From Candidatus Nomurabacteria bacterium (GTDB taxonomy: Bacteria; Patescibacteriota; Minisyncoccia; Phycocordibacterales; UBA9973), in the NCBI GenBank assembly GCA_943356375.1, contig CALRET010000003.1, positions 1 to 36,418 on the forward strand: DNA of 36,418 bases. The letters are read 5' to 3'. The position numbers were made by a program, and so were the translations under genes. How positions within the stretch are numbered: position 1 is the stretch's first letter; every line of letters starts with the position of its first letter. Shown piece after piece: positions 11,039-20,185 of the stretch. The notes under the pieces were generated by a model. That model was not told where the DNA came from. It was given only the letters and a program-made list of their open reading frames with translations, and searched no databases.

Positions 11039-11827
11039 ATGCTCACAAAATACACATCCCCTATCTTACTATTTTCCCTATGTTTAGCGCTCTTGATATA
11101 CCCTCTTACCCAAGCACATGCCACAACGTCGGATATTGATCGTGCGATGTATGTTTGGTCTACCGCAGAAACAACCTACGGCGCTGAATATATTAAAAAT
11201 TATCTAATAGAAAACAATATAACAACAGTCGTTGCATCGAGTACTAACAAAACGGTATTTAAACAATTACTCGCAACATTGCCCGATGAAGGAATCCAAG
11301 TAGAACTTTTGGTTGGCAGTAACTCCCTGTTAACAAACCCAGATCCGACAGCATATTTTGATAACCTACTCAATGGTATTGACACAACAAAACTTTCTGC
11401 GATACATCTAGATGTTGAACCACACGCAACATCATCATTTCCAGATTATCATTCACGAGAATCCTATTACCAAAATCTATACATCAAACTTCTTAAAACG
11501 ACAAAATCATATTTAGAGGAACGAGACATACAACTTGCTGTCAGTATCCCCGTTTTTTATCCAAAGACGATAGTGAAGAAAATATATAAACAAGCAGATA
11601 CGATATATGTCATGGCATACCAAATAACCAGTATGGATTATTTGAAGAAAAAATTAAAAGAAGAATTCGCACAAGGAAAAAATAAAACCGTTGTCGCATT
11701 CCGCGCGAACGATTTCGAAAATCGAGCAGATTTTGAAAATTATTTAGCTCGCGCAGCAACAAAACTACAAACTAATTCATTCGCATTACACGATTTTGGT
11801 AGATTTGTAACACTTGATACCCAATAA
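11039..11827 (+). CDS. Secreted protein, possible TIM-barrel glycoside-hydrolase-like fold
   Basis: Signal peptide; beta-strand motifs AIHLDVEPH, LAVSIPVFY, DTIYVMAYQ, SFALHDFGRF reminiscent of GH18-like barrels. Confidence 0.5.
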   Translation: MLTKYTSPILLFSLCLALLIYPLTQAHATTSDIDRAMYVWSTAETTYGAEYIKNYLIENNITTVVASSTNKTVFKQLLATLPDEGIQVELLVGSNSLLTNPDPTAYFDNLLNGIDTTKLSAIHLDVEPHATSSFPDYHSRESYYQNLYIKLLKTTKSYLEERDIQLAVSIPVFYPKTIVKKIYKQADTIYVMAYQITSMDYLKKKLKEEFAQGKNKTVVAFRANDFENRADFENYLARAATKLQTNSFALHDFGRFVTLDTQ

Positions 11828-11915
11828 CAGATACGGAGCATAACGGTGCTGTCTTGCCTTAATTTGACATGAGCATTTTGAAGTAGTAGTGTATAGAAAG
11901 ATATTACTATAGAAC

Positions 11916-12392
11916 ATGTACATAAAGAGTTTTAACCGTATTCTCGGAAAAGGGATTAGAACCCTATTACAACAACAAGGGTTGCAGGCCTATTCTCTAC
12001 TGGATAAGATGGATTTCAAGAACACCGAAGGTATACTCTACTTACCCCAAATGGTGCAGGTATTGCGTGGGTCACGCGAATTACAACCAAAACAACTCCA
12101 AAAAATATGCAAAGCACTCGATACAACCAGTATAGATATTTTTCTCACTGGTCTATCAGAATTGAAGAGAAAAGACCTGACCGATCACGAAAAAGAAGTT
12201 GTTGATATGTCTATCGCAATTGCCAGAAAATTAATTTCCAATGAGGAAGAATTGGAGAAATTAAAAAAACTGAAAAAAGAAGATTTGGGTGATCGCTTCA
12301 ACGAGGAGGAAAAAAGTGAAGTAATGATTATGAAAGAATGTGCGATTCAACTTGCAGAAGTAATTAAAAAATTTGAAATAGAAAATACATAA
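11916..12392 (+). CDS. Hypothetical protein, possible XRE-like helix-turn-helix N-terminus
   Basis: MVQVLRGSRELQPKQLQKICKALDTTSIDIFLTGLSEL resembles an HTH region. Confidence 0.45.
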   Translation: MYIKSFNRILGKGIRTLLQQQGLQAYSLLDKMDFKNTEGILYLPQMVQVLRGSRELQPKQLQKICKALDTTSIDIFLTGLSELKRKDLTDHEKEVVDMSIAIARKLISNEEELEKLKKLKKEDLGDRFNEEEKSEVMIMKECAIQLAEVIKKFEIENT

Positions 12393-12395
12393 AAC

Positions 12396-12420
12396 AAAAA
12401 GCGGCCCACAGCCGCTTTTT
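12396..12420. terminator. Bidirectional terminator
   Basis: AAAAAGCGGC-CCACA-GCCGCTTTTT between convergent genes. Confidence 0.85.
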
Positions 12421-12683
12421 TAAATGTGATTTTTTATCAATTTTAATTTCTCTATCCTTGTCATGCGCTTCAATTGAGCCTCTCGAGATCGCGATTCTTT
12501 AAATGTGGCAACCGCTTCTGAATACTTAAGTATAACCGGGCGACGAATCTTTGTGTAGTGAGCGCCGGATTTTGCTGTATTGTGCTCTTTCAATCTCTTC
12601 TCTAGATTGTTCGTTGAACCCACATAGAGCGTCGTATCAGCACATTCGAGAATATACACAAAAAATGTCGGAGTGATTTTCAT
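12420..12683 (-). CDS. GIY-YIG nuclease family protein
   Basis: FFVYILECADTTLYVGSTNNLEKRLKEHN, full GIY-YIG module. Confidence 0.9.
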   Translation of the reverse strand: MKITPTFFVYILECADTTLYVGSTNNLEKRLKEHNTAKSGAHYTKIRRPVILKYSEAVATFKESRSREAQLKRMTRIEKLKLIKNHI

Positions 12684-13693
12684 TAGATTGCTGGCAAACG
12701 ATTTGCAAATTTCATAATAGTGGCATCATCGTAATGAGAAAAAAGATCTTTTGTATCTTGATCCAATTGTCCTTTAGTCAATTTATCTCTGAGTATCTCT
12801 AAATGTTTTTTACCAAACACTTCCTTTTTAGGATCAAATGTCTCACCAAGATCTCTAAACATTGAACGAATCCTCGTATCTGTTTCGTATATAAGACCGA
12901 CGTATTCCTTATCTGGTGCCCCCTCTTTAAAAGTTGGTTTCCAATCACCATACAATTCACTATCTAATAATCCATCCTGAGCAACATGACCGACTTCATG
13001 CTGTAACACATTAGTATCAATTGTTTCCGCTGGTCTATATTCTTGACCAGGGATCGGCGGTTTTGCTGGAGTTTCTTTCATAAAGACACTGCTAGTTATG
13101 TATTCAGGAACATCTGTTCTTCCACCAGAAACATGAAATGCCTGACCTTCCTGCAAACCATCTTCTCCTGTCATTTCGCGCAATACATCTACCACATTCT
13201 TAAATGTATCAGATGGTAATATAAAAGTCTTTGCATTATTCGTATTATTAATTAACCAATTTTTAACTTGTACAACATCTTCACCTGTCGCACCTCTTAA
13301 TTTCAATCGTCTCGCAAGTTCGTCTGAATGAGCCCAATCAATTTTTGATTTTTTTACTTTATCGATAATATCTTTATATTTTTCTGAAACGTCAAATTTT
13401 AAAAGTTCTTGCAATTTTTTTTCGAGTTGAATCTTCTTATTTTCCAATTGAACAATTTGTTTTTTATCAGATTCAATTGAAGGAATGTCTGTCTTCTCAC
13501 CAGAAAGACCCAGGTCAACTCGAATCAGGTTAATTTCTTTTATTGTATTAGAAACAACATCTTGATGTCTCGTAATTTCAAGATTAGTATTTTCTAGTTC
13601 TTTAACAAAATTATTCTCGGTAACGGGTATAATTTGCTCTTGTTTTTCAAGAGGACTATTTGACACAACTTCTTTTTTTGATATTTCTTCCAT
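12683..13693 (-). CDS. Hypothetical protein with coiled-coil region and HEVGH zinc-protease-like motif (start probably 13693)
   Basis: TNVLQHEVGHVAQDGLL matches HExxH; Lys/Glu-rich N-terminal region. Confidence 0.5.
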   Translation of the reverse strand: MEEISKKEVVSNSPLEKQEQIIPVTENNFVKELENTNLEITRHQDVVSNTIKEINLIRVDLGLSGEKTDIPSIESDKKQIVQLENKKIQLEKKLQELLKFDVSEKYKDIIDKVKKSKIDWAHSDELARRLKLRGATGEDVVQVKNWLINNTNNAKTFILPSDTFKNVVDVLREMTGEDGLQEGQAFHVSGGRTDVPEYITSSVFMKETPAKPPIPGQEYRPAETIDTNVLQHEVGHVAQDGLLDSELYGDWKPTFKEGAPDKEYVGLIYETDTRIRSMFRDLGETFDPKKEVFGKKHLEILRDKLTKGQLDQDTKDLFSHYDDATIMKFANRLPAI

Positions 13694-13842
13694 ATTATAG
13701 TAAATATTCAACGTCGAAAGCGTGCTCGTTTCGACGCGATTTTTACGCTTGATACCTTCTCGTGTTTTCTTTGAAAACACAGCGAAGCGATTTTAAGCTT
13801 TTTTAGAAATGATCGCTTCGCTTGTAAAAAACTTAAAATCGG

Positions 13843-13913
13843 CTGCCAGACTTGGATTCGAACCAAAGTGACGACTTTCAGAGAGTCGCATCCTACCACT
13901 AGATGATCTGGCA
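13843..13913 (-). tRNA. tRNA-Gln(CUG)
   Basis: TGCCAGA/TCTGGCA acceptor, CGACT-CTCTGAA-AGTCG anticodon arm, T-arm GGTTCGAATCC, G73. Confidence 0.85.
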
Positions 13914-13968
13914 ATACAAACCATACAGTACACTAAAAACGGCTATTTTTCAATACAAAACTTCATGC

Positions 13969-14016
13969 TATACCCGCACACTTGTTTTATTGCAATAAAA
14001 CAAGTGTGCGGGTATA
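13969..14016. repeat. 48-bp perfect palindrome, probable promoter element upstream of the LOG gene
   Basis: TATACCCGCACACTTGTTTTATTGCAATAAAACAAGTGTGCGGGTATA, exact self-complement. Confidence 0.95.
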
Positions 14017-14025
14017 CTACTACCC

Positions 14026-14736
14026 ATGGATACACAAAACACACAACTAAAACATCTCAGTCTCGATGAGATACGAGAAGGATGTATTACGATACATGGC
14101 GGAGAAAATGACGGATCAAAAGTCTGCATGATGCAAGAAGAATTTCGACAAGGAATCGATCTTATACAAGACTACAAACACGCAGTTACTTTCTATGGAT
14201 CAGCAGTGCTTCATGAAGAAGATCCAATATACAAACGAGTGCAGAATATTGCATATAAAATGGTTAAAGAATTTGGAGTCGCAGTTATCACTGGTGGTGG
14301 ACCAGGGCTCATGGAGGCAGCAAACCGTGGAGCATTTGAAGCTGGTGGAAAATCTGTTGGCGCAACCATTAAACTTCCCCATGAACAAGAGACTAATAAA
14401 TATGTGACTGATATGATTCCTTTTTATTTTTTCTTCGCACGAAAAGTAACACTCTCATATACAACAGAAGCATGTTTTTTTGTACCTGGAGGATTTGGCA
14501 CACTCGATGAATTATTTGATGTTCTTACTCTTGTTGAAACTAAGAAAATAACACCAGTTCCTATCATCTTGATCGGGAGCGATTTCTGGAAACCTCTTGA
14601 TACTTTTATCAAAGAGCAGTTATTAAAGAAATTCAAAACAGTACAAACAGAAGACATAAATATCTACCACATTCTCGATGACGAAGAAGAAATCATGAAC
14701 GTCGTCAGGAATGCAAAACCACGAGTGAGTTTCTAA
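14026..14736 (+). CDS. LOG family protein (TIGR00730-type Rossmann fold)
   Basis: YGSAVLHEEDP, ITGGGPGLMEAANRGA, FFVPGGFGTLDELFDVLTLVETKK. Confidence 0.9.
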   Translation: MDTQNTQLKHLSLDEIREGCITIHGGENDGSKVCMMQEEFRQGIDLIQDYKHAVTFYGSAVLHEEDPIYKRVQNIAYKMVKEFGVAVITGGGPGLMEAANRGAFEAGGKSVGATIKLPHEQETNKYVTDMIPFYFFFARKVTLSYTTEACFFVPGGFGTLDELFDVLTLVETKKITPVPIILIGSDFWKPLDTFIKEQLLKKFKTVQTEDINIYHILDDEEEIMNVVRNAKPRVSF

Positions 14737-14738
14737 TA

Positions 14739-14771
14739 AAAAAAAAGCGCAAGCCTTGCTTGCGCTTTTTT
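14739..14771. terminator. Bidirectional terminator between LOG gene and pyrG
   Basis: AAAAAAGCGCAAG-CCTTG-CTTGCGCTTTTTT. Confidence 0.85.
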
Positions 14772-14773
14772 TA

Positions 14774-16486
14774 TTAACCCTTCTTTTTTCTATTGATAGC
14801 TGCTTGTATAAAAGCAGTAAAAAGTGGGTGTGGGGAAAGTGGTCGCGCAAGGAATTCGGGATGGAATTGAACCCCAAGGAAAAATGGATGTTCTTTTTTC
14901 GGGAGTTCGGCTATTTCCATGAGCACACCAGAAGGTGATGTCCCGGAAAACACCAACCCTCCTTTCTTAAGCATTTCGACATATTCAGGATTTACTTCAT
15001 ATCGATGACGATGTCGTTCGCTGACAATAATATTCCGATTTATATTTTTTTTAAGTTTATCTTTTTTCTTCAAAAAAATCCCATATGCATCATGAGCAAT
15101 AGTGTCCAAGTGAATTATTGCGTCATACGCACCAAGTCGCATAGTGGCTCCATATTTTCCTTCTTTGAGATTAACTTTTTGTTCAGGGAGGATGTCAATG
15201 ACCGGATTTGTCGTCTTTGGTCTTATTTCTGTTGTATGTGCATCAGAGAGACTGAGTACATGACGAGCATACTCAACCACAATAAGTTGCATACCATAAC
15301 AGAGTCCAAAATACGGAATTTTATTCTCTCGCGCATACCGAATGGCTTTAATCTTCCCCTCCACACCAGATTCACCAAATCCACCAGGAACCAAAACACC
15401 ATCAAAATTCTTTAATATGGAAATCTTTTTCTTACCACTCTCAAAATCTTTTGAATTAATCCAGGTGAGTTCCGCTTTAACAGAAAGAGATCCCGCGGAA
15501 ATTTTCATTGCCTCAATAACTGATATATATGCATCAGAAAGAACAAAATCCCCAGTATCAAAATATTTCCCAACAACAGCAATCTTAACAGTACTCTTTG
15601 AGTGTTTAATACGAGAAACCATCGCACGCCATTCTATAAGATCTTTATGTTTTGGTTTAAGCCCAAAATGCTCCAATATCTTTTGTCCTGCTTTATCATT
15701 ATCAAAATTAATCGGAACATCATAGATACTATCAATATCTGGTGCTGAAATAACATTTTCATGAGACATACCGCACATGCCCGCGATTTTCTCTTTTCGT
15801 TTTGCATCAAGTGGCGTCTCTGATCGAGCAACAATAATATCCGGACTGATGCCATAAGAATTCAATTGGCGAACAGCGTTTTGTGTTGGTTTTGTTTTCA
15901 TCTCACCTAATTTTGATGGAACAGGAAGAAATGAAACCATAACAAATAAAACATCCTTTGGGTGTTTTATTTTTAATTGCCGAGCAGCTTCGAGAAAGAT
16001 AGCATTTTGATACTCACCTACCGTACCACCAACTTCAACAATCATAATATCCGGGTTCATTTCTGCAACTGATTCACTTATTCGTCGAAGTATTTCTTCT
16101 GTTATATGAAATGTTGGCTCAACACAAGCCCCCTTATAACCAAGCGCACGCTCTTTGTCGATGACATATTTAAAAACCATTCCATTGGTCATGTAGTTCA
16201 CCGCAGGCATACTTTTATTCAAAAAACGCTCGTAGTTCCCCATGTCCTGATCCGTCTCAAGTCCGGAATCAAGAACGAAAACTTCACCATGCTCTGTCGG
16301 GTTCATCGTACCAGCATCAACATTCAAATACGGATCGGCTTTCATAATACTCACAGAAAACCCTTTTGACTGAAGAACCGTCCCAATAGATGCACTCGTA
16401 ATACCCTTACCCACACCCGACATGACTCCACCGACGACAAAAATGTATTTAGGAGACTTTTTGTTGCGAATGGTTTTCTTTTTCAT
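14774..16486 (-). CDS. pyrG: CTP synthase
   Basis: FVVGGVMSGVGKGITSASIGTVLQSKG, DPYLNVDAGTMNPTEHGEVFV, FGLCYGMQ glutaminase motif, VQFHPEF. Confidence 0.98.
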   Translation of the reverse strand: MKKKTIRNKKSPKYIFVVGGVMSGVGKGITSASIGTVLQSKGFSVSIMKADPYLNVDAGTMNPTEHGEVFVLDSGLETDQDMGNYERFLNKSMPAVNYMTNGMVFKYVIDKERALGYKGACVEPTFHITEEILRRISESVAEMNPDIMIVEVGGTVGEYQNAIFLEAARQLKIKHPKDVLFVMVSFLPVPSKLGEMKTKPTQNAVRQLNSYGISPDIIVARSETPLDAKRKEKIAGMCGMSHENVISAPDIDSIYDVPINFDNDKAGQKILEHFGLKPKHKDLIEWRAMVSRIKHSKSTVKIAVVGKYFDTGDFVLSDAYISVIEAMKISAGSLSVKAELTWINSKDFESGKKKISILKNFDGVLVPGGFGESGVEGKIKAIRYARENKIPYFGLCYGMQLIVVEYARHVLSLSDAHTTEIRPKTTNPVIDILPEQKVNLKEGKYGATMRLGAYDAIIHLDTIAHDAYGIFLKKKDKLKKNINRNIIVSERHRHRYEVNPEYVEMLKKGGLVFSGTSPSGVLMEIAELPKKEHPFFLGVQFHPEFLARPLSPHPLFTAFIQAAINRKKKG

Positions 16487-16504
16487 GCAAGTGGTAAGGT
16501 TATT

Positions 16505-17428
16505 TTATTTGTTTAAATATTTCCTGATTGCCAGAAAACTTGAGACTGACCCAAGTACAGCACCAGATGCAAGAACAATAAGTGCTATCTGGAAGAAATT
16601 TTCTCTATAGTATATTGCCATATTGATTCCCAAGAAATCAGTCATTGTATTACCCAACCATATAGTTATCGGAATAAATAGAATAAGCGTAATCAATGCA
16701 GAAACCATTCCATAAATGACTCCCTCAACGATAAATGGCCCTCTAATATAGAAATTACTTGCGCCGACGAGACGCATAACACCAATTTCTTCACGAGCAA
16801 TGTAGATAGTGAGACGGATGGTATTAAGTGTGATAATAACAGAAATAACAATCAATATAAGTGTGACCAAAAAACCAAGTTTCTCAGCACCATTGATAAT
16901 AGCGTTCAACCGATCAATAATTATTTTATTCTGATTATAATTAATCTTATCAATGATTGTTGCACTGTCTTTCGCTAAGACTCCATCTCCTTCTAAGAAT
17001 TTTGCGATACTTTCATATTGAGATGTCTCTCTTGCTTTAACATTAATCGTTGCTCCAAGTGGATTTTCATTTAATTCTTCAAGTGCTTGTAACGTCAAGT
17101 AATCGTCTTTATGACGCTCTTTAAACTGTAGCAACGCATCATCTGAAGAAATATATGATGCGCTTGCTACTTCTGGAATTTTCTCTATAGACTCTTTAAG
17201 TGATAATATCTTCGACTCGGACGCATCAGGAACAAAATAAATAGTCACATCAACTTTATTTCTAATATCACCAAGAGCTGATTGGAGTACAGCTTGGACA
17301 AAAATAAGACTAGTGATGACTGATAATGTAATAGTCACCACTAATACAGATGACAGAGAGACAACTGTATTTCTAGCAAAACTTACAAATCCTGATCTAA
17401 GTATTCTTTTTAAAAGTATCCATCCCAT
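16505..17428 (-). CDS. ftsX: Cell division protein FtsX (permease-like)
   Basis: Four-TM FtsX layout, downstream of ftsE; EEIGVMRLVGASNFYIRGPFIVEGVIYG. Confidence 0.92.
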   Translation of the reverse strand: MGWILLKRILRSGFVSFARNTVVSLSSVLVVTITLSVITSLIFVQAVLQSALGDIRNKVDVTIYFVPDASESKILSLKESIEKIPEVASASYISSDDALLQFKERHKDDYLTLQALEELNENPLGATINVKARETSQYESIAKFLEGDGVLAKDSATIIDKINYNQNKIIIDRLNAIINGAEKLGFLVTLILIVISVIITLNTIRLTIYIAREEIGVMRLVGASNFYIRGPFIVEGVIYGMVSALITLILFIPITIWLGNTMTDFLGINMAIYYRENFFQIALIVLASGAVLGSVSSFLAIRKYLNK

Positions 17429-17446
17429 AAAATAATGTTTGAAAAA

Positions 17447-18133
17447 TTAAATAATATATTTACCATCTTTATCATCCCTGATAAGTCTCCCTTTCTCAAG
17501 AGTGATCACGCGTTTACCTATAGAATCAATAACTCCACGATTATGTGTCGTTAAAATAACCGTTGTTCCAAGATCATTAATCTTCTTCAAGATCTGCACT
17601 ACTTCATAAGTATTCACTGGATCAAGATTTCCTGTCGGTTCATCAGCAATAATAAGTTCGGGTTGATTAATTATGGCACGTGCAATAGCAAGACGTTGAC
17701 GTTCACCGCCAGACATTTGATGTGGAAAATGATACATTTTACTCGTTAAATCCACGAGATCGAGTACATGTGGAACATCACTCATAATTTCTTCTTCATC
17801 TTTACCTGCTGCTTCCATAGCAAAAGCGATATTTTCATATGCAGTTTTATTTGCAAGGAGACGAAAATCTTGAAAGACAACTCCAATGCGACGACGATAA
17901 TTGGTAAGTTCTTTATGTTTCAATGCGTGAATATTTAGTGATTCAAAAAATACAGAACCTGCTGTTGGTTTTTCTTCACAAAGTAAAAGCTTGATAAGAG
18001 TTGTCTTTCCGGCACCAGAATGTCCGACAACTGAGACAAATTCCCCGGGTGCGACAGAAAATGTCACATCTTCGAGTGATGCGTCGTTTCCTCCTTGTGG
18101 ATATACTTTTGATACATTATTGAAATAAATCAT
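17447..18133 (-). CDS. ftsE: Cell division ATP-binding protein FtsE
   Basis: GHSGAGKTTLIKLL, MSGGERQRLAIARAI, LIIADEPTGNLDP. Confidence 0.95.
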   Translation of the reverse strand: MIYFNNVSKVYPQGGNDASLEDVTFSVAPGEFVSVVGHSGAGKTTLIKLLLCEEKPTAGSVFFESLNIHALKHKELTNYRRRIGVVFQDFRLLANKTAYENIAFAMEAAGKDEEEIMSDVPHVLDLVDLTSKMYHFPHQMSGGERQRLAIARAIINQPELIIADEPTGNLDPVNTYEVVQILKKINDLGTTVILTTHNRGVIDSIGKRVITLEKGRLIRDDKDGKYII

Positions 18134-18143
18134 TGGGACAGTT

Positions 18144-18235
18144 ACTAGTTGATAGTTTATAGCTTGTAGAAAAATACTTGTTGTATTTTGAATTCCCTGT
18201 AAGCTACTTTCTACTATCTACAAACTAGTTTCTAT
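18144..18235. repeat. Inverted pair of heptanucleotide repeat tracts upstream of ftsE
   Basis: TAGTTGA TAGTTTA TAGCTTG TAGAAAA ... CTACTTT CTACTAT CTACAAA CTAGTTT. Confidence 0.8.
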
Positions 18236-18299
18236 TATACCCTACTTGAAAAAATCAACAAATTCCCGAACACTATAGCACCATAAATTTGACATTTGT

Positions 18300-19679
18300 G
18301 TGATAAATATGTTAAATTATGTCCAGAAATTAGAACTTTTTATAATGAGCAAAAAAGTGGACGGAAAGATGCTTTCCTATATACGGCAAGCGTTTCTGAT
18401 GAATATCCCTTTACCACTCATCGGTAAAGTCTGTGGGATCAACCATCTAACGATCGGACGGTATACTGAAGATATACGAGACCAAGTAAAAAAGATGACT
18501 AGAAATGGTCTAACAATGAATTTATTGAAACTGTATGTTTCCACAGCAATTGAACCAAAAGAATTTGGAGCATTACTCGGATATGCAAAAAAGACTGAGC
18601 GAGTACTCTATGAATACTTGAAATTAAATGTATGGAAACTCTATATTCAGGGAGTGTGTGATTCAGTGAACAGATATTCGAGATTGTCTTTCGAAGAAGG
18701 TATACCTGATTCGTATCAGAAACTTATATTACATCTGGTGAGAGAATACAGGGTATCATTGAATCAGGAAGAGGTATTCCATAAAATTCTTTTGAAAATG
18801 CATGGAAGTGGAATATACCCGAAAGCGATGATCAGAAATCCGACAAAATCTATACAACCGATTTTGGAAGACATCTTAGTTGATGAACGAAAAAAAGTTG
18901 GGTATGCAATATCTGTTGCGTTCTATAAACAACTTCGTTCTTTGATTATGGGGAGTGAACTGCCGAAACAACATAGAGCGGCATTGGTATTGAGTTTTGA
19001 TCTACCAGAAGAAGATGCACCAGTGGAGTACAAAGAGTTTTTCAGCGAGTATCAAACAAATATACCAAGAGACCGAGCATGCAGAGAAGCCATTCGCAGA
19101 CTGCGATCTCATATGATGTTATCAGATTTACCGGAAAACTGGAGCCAGGTCGTTGAGTCACATATCACTCATGAAACAAAAGTACGGTCATTGGATATTA
19201 AAGTATCTCAATTGCATAATGAATTGATTGAGGAGAAAAAATGGAAAGACGATATTGATAAATATCCTGTTTCCTATTTAGTAAAATTCATTCACGATCA
19301 CATGACTGAGGATACATCACTCCCTGTTCAAATTCAAGAAGCGCTACTTATGTATGTGCCTGAGTATAAGAAGAAAGTAGAGGCGTCAGGTGTTCCCACG
19401 GAATTTTCACCATCTATGCTGGCATTTCTGATACAACCTATTCAAGATTTGGACATGAGTGTGCGTACGTATAATTGCCTACGCGCTGCTGATATTTTTT
19501 ATGTGTGGCGAATTTTTAATTATAACAGAAATGATTTTTTAAAATTCAGAAATTTTGGCAAAAAAAGTCTCACTGAGCTTGATGATTTTGCGCATGGTAA
19601 AAATATGCACTTTGGTTTCAAGTATGATACCGCAACATTTAATTATCTGTTAAGTAAGACAAATAACGGCAAACCGTAA
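18300..19679 (+). CDS. Uncharacterised 459-aa protein with C-terminal RNA polymerase alpha-CTD-like domain
   Basis: LIQPIQDLDMSVRTYNCLRAADIFYVWRIFNYNRNDFLKFRNFGKKSLTELDDFAHGKNMHFGFKYD matches RpoA alpha-CTD layout. Confidence 0.8.
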   Translation: MINMLNYVQKLELFIMSKKVDGKMLSYIRQAFLMNIPLPLIGKVCGINHLTIGRYTEDIRDQVKKMTRNGLTMNLLKLYVSTAIEPKEFGALLGYAKKTERVLYEYLKLNVWKLYIQGVCDSVNRYSRLSFEEGIPDSYQKLILHLVREYRVSLNQEEVFHKILLKMHGSGIYPKAMIRNPTKSIQPILEDILVDERKKVGYAISVAFYKQLRSLIMGSELPKQHRAALVLSFDLPEEDAPVEYKEFFSEYQTNIPRDRACREAIRRLRSHMMLSDLPENWSQVVESHITHETKVRSLDIKVSQLHNELIEEKKWKDDIDKYPVSYLVKFIHDHMTEDTSLPVQIQEALLMYVPEYKKKVEASGVPTEFSPSMLAFLIQPIQDLDMSVRTYNCLRAADIFYVWRIFNYNRNDFLKFRNFGKKSLTELDDFAHGKNMHFGFKYDTATFNYLLSKTNNGKP

Positions 19680-19683
19680 CAGT

Positions 19684-19707
19684 AAACCCCGCATGTGCGG
19701 GGTTTTT
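19684..19707 (+). terminator. Rho-independent terminator
   Basis: AAACCCCGCA-TG-TGCGGGGTTTTT. Confidence 0.85.
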
Positions 19708-19724
19708 ATTTAAGTAATTACTTC

Positions 19725-20117
19725 TTACTTTTTCTTTGTTATCTTCCAAGCGAGACGATGTCCATACATCTCCCTTCCATGGGGATAATCAAATTCGGTA
19801 ATTATGTACCCCATATCCTCAAGTCTTTTTTTAACATTTTTAAAGCATTGAAGATCTCTTGATTTATAATACCCCAAATGTTTGGATATATTATCTTTAC
19901 TAATACCATTCATAAGAACAGTCTCTTTACTAAATCTTTTTGGAATGATCTCAAATTTTGTAACAATATCTTTACCTTTTTCAATGACAGCTTTAGTGTC
20001 TCGAAGATAATGAATAACACCAGCAAGTATTTGAATTTCATCATGTAGTGTTTGAAGATCACTGGCCTGCTTTGAGTTACATACCAGGGTTTGCCCTGGT
20101 ACAACAATATTTTTCAT
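19725..20117 (-). CDS. Hypothetical protein
   Basis: 130-aa ORF between terminator and prfB. Confidence 0.5.
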   Translation of the reverse strand: MKNIVVPGQTLVCNSKQASDLQTLHDEIQILAGVIHYLRDTKAVIEKGKDIVTKFEIIPKRFSKETVLMNGISKDNISKHLGYYKSRDLQCFKNVKKRLEDMGYIITEFDYPHGREMYGHRLAWKITKKK

Positions 20118-20185
20118 ATATTAAAACATGTATTTCTAAAAAAATAGTAGCACGAATTTACAATATATGCAAGTACCTAGCTATA

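Noticed and set aside
13700-13842. Short inverted repeats (AGCGAAGCGAT/ATCGCTTCGCT, GTGTTTTC/GAAAACAC) and the 13708-13914 ORF
   Set aside because: The ORF runs through tRNA-Gln; the hairpins are plausible leader structure but I cannot assign a function beyond local transcript folding.
20081-20100. TACCAGGG-TTTG-CCCTGGTA hairpin
   Set aside because: Lies inside the first codons of the 19725-20117 ORF with no T-run; may be coincidental or weakly regulatory.
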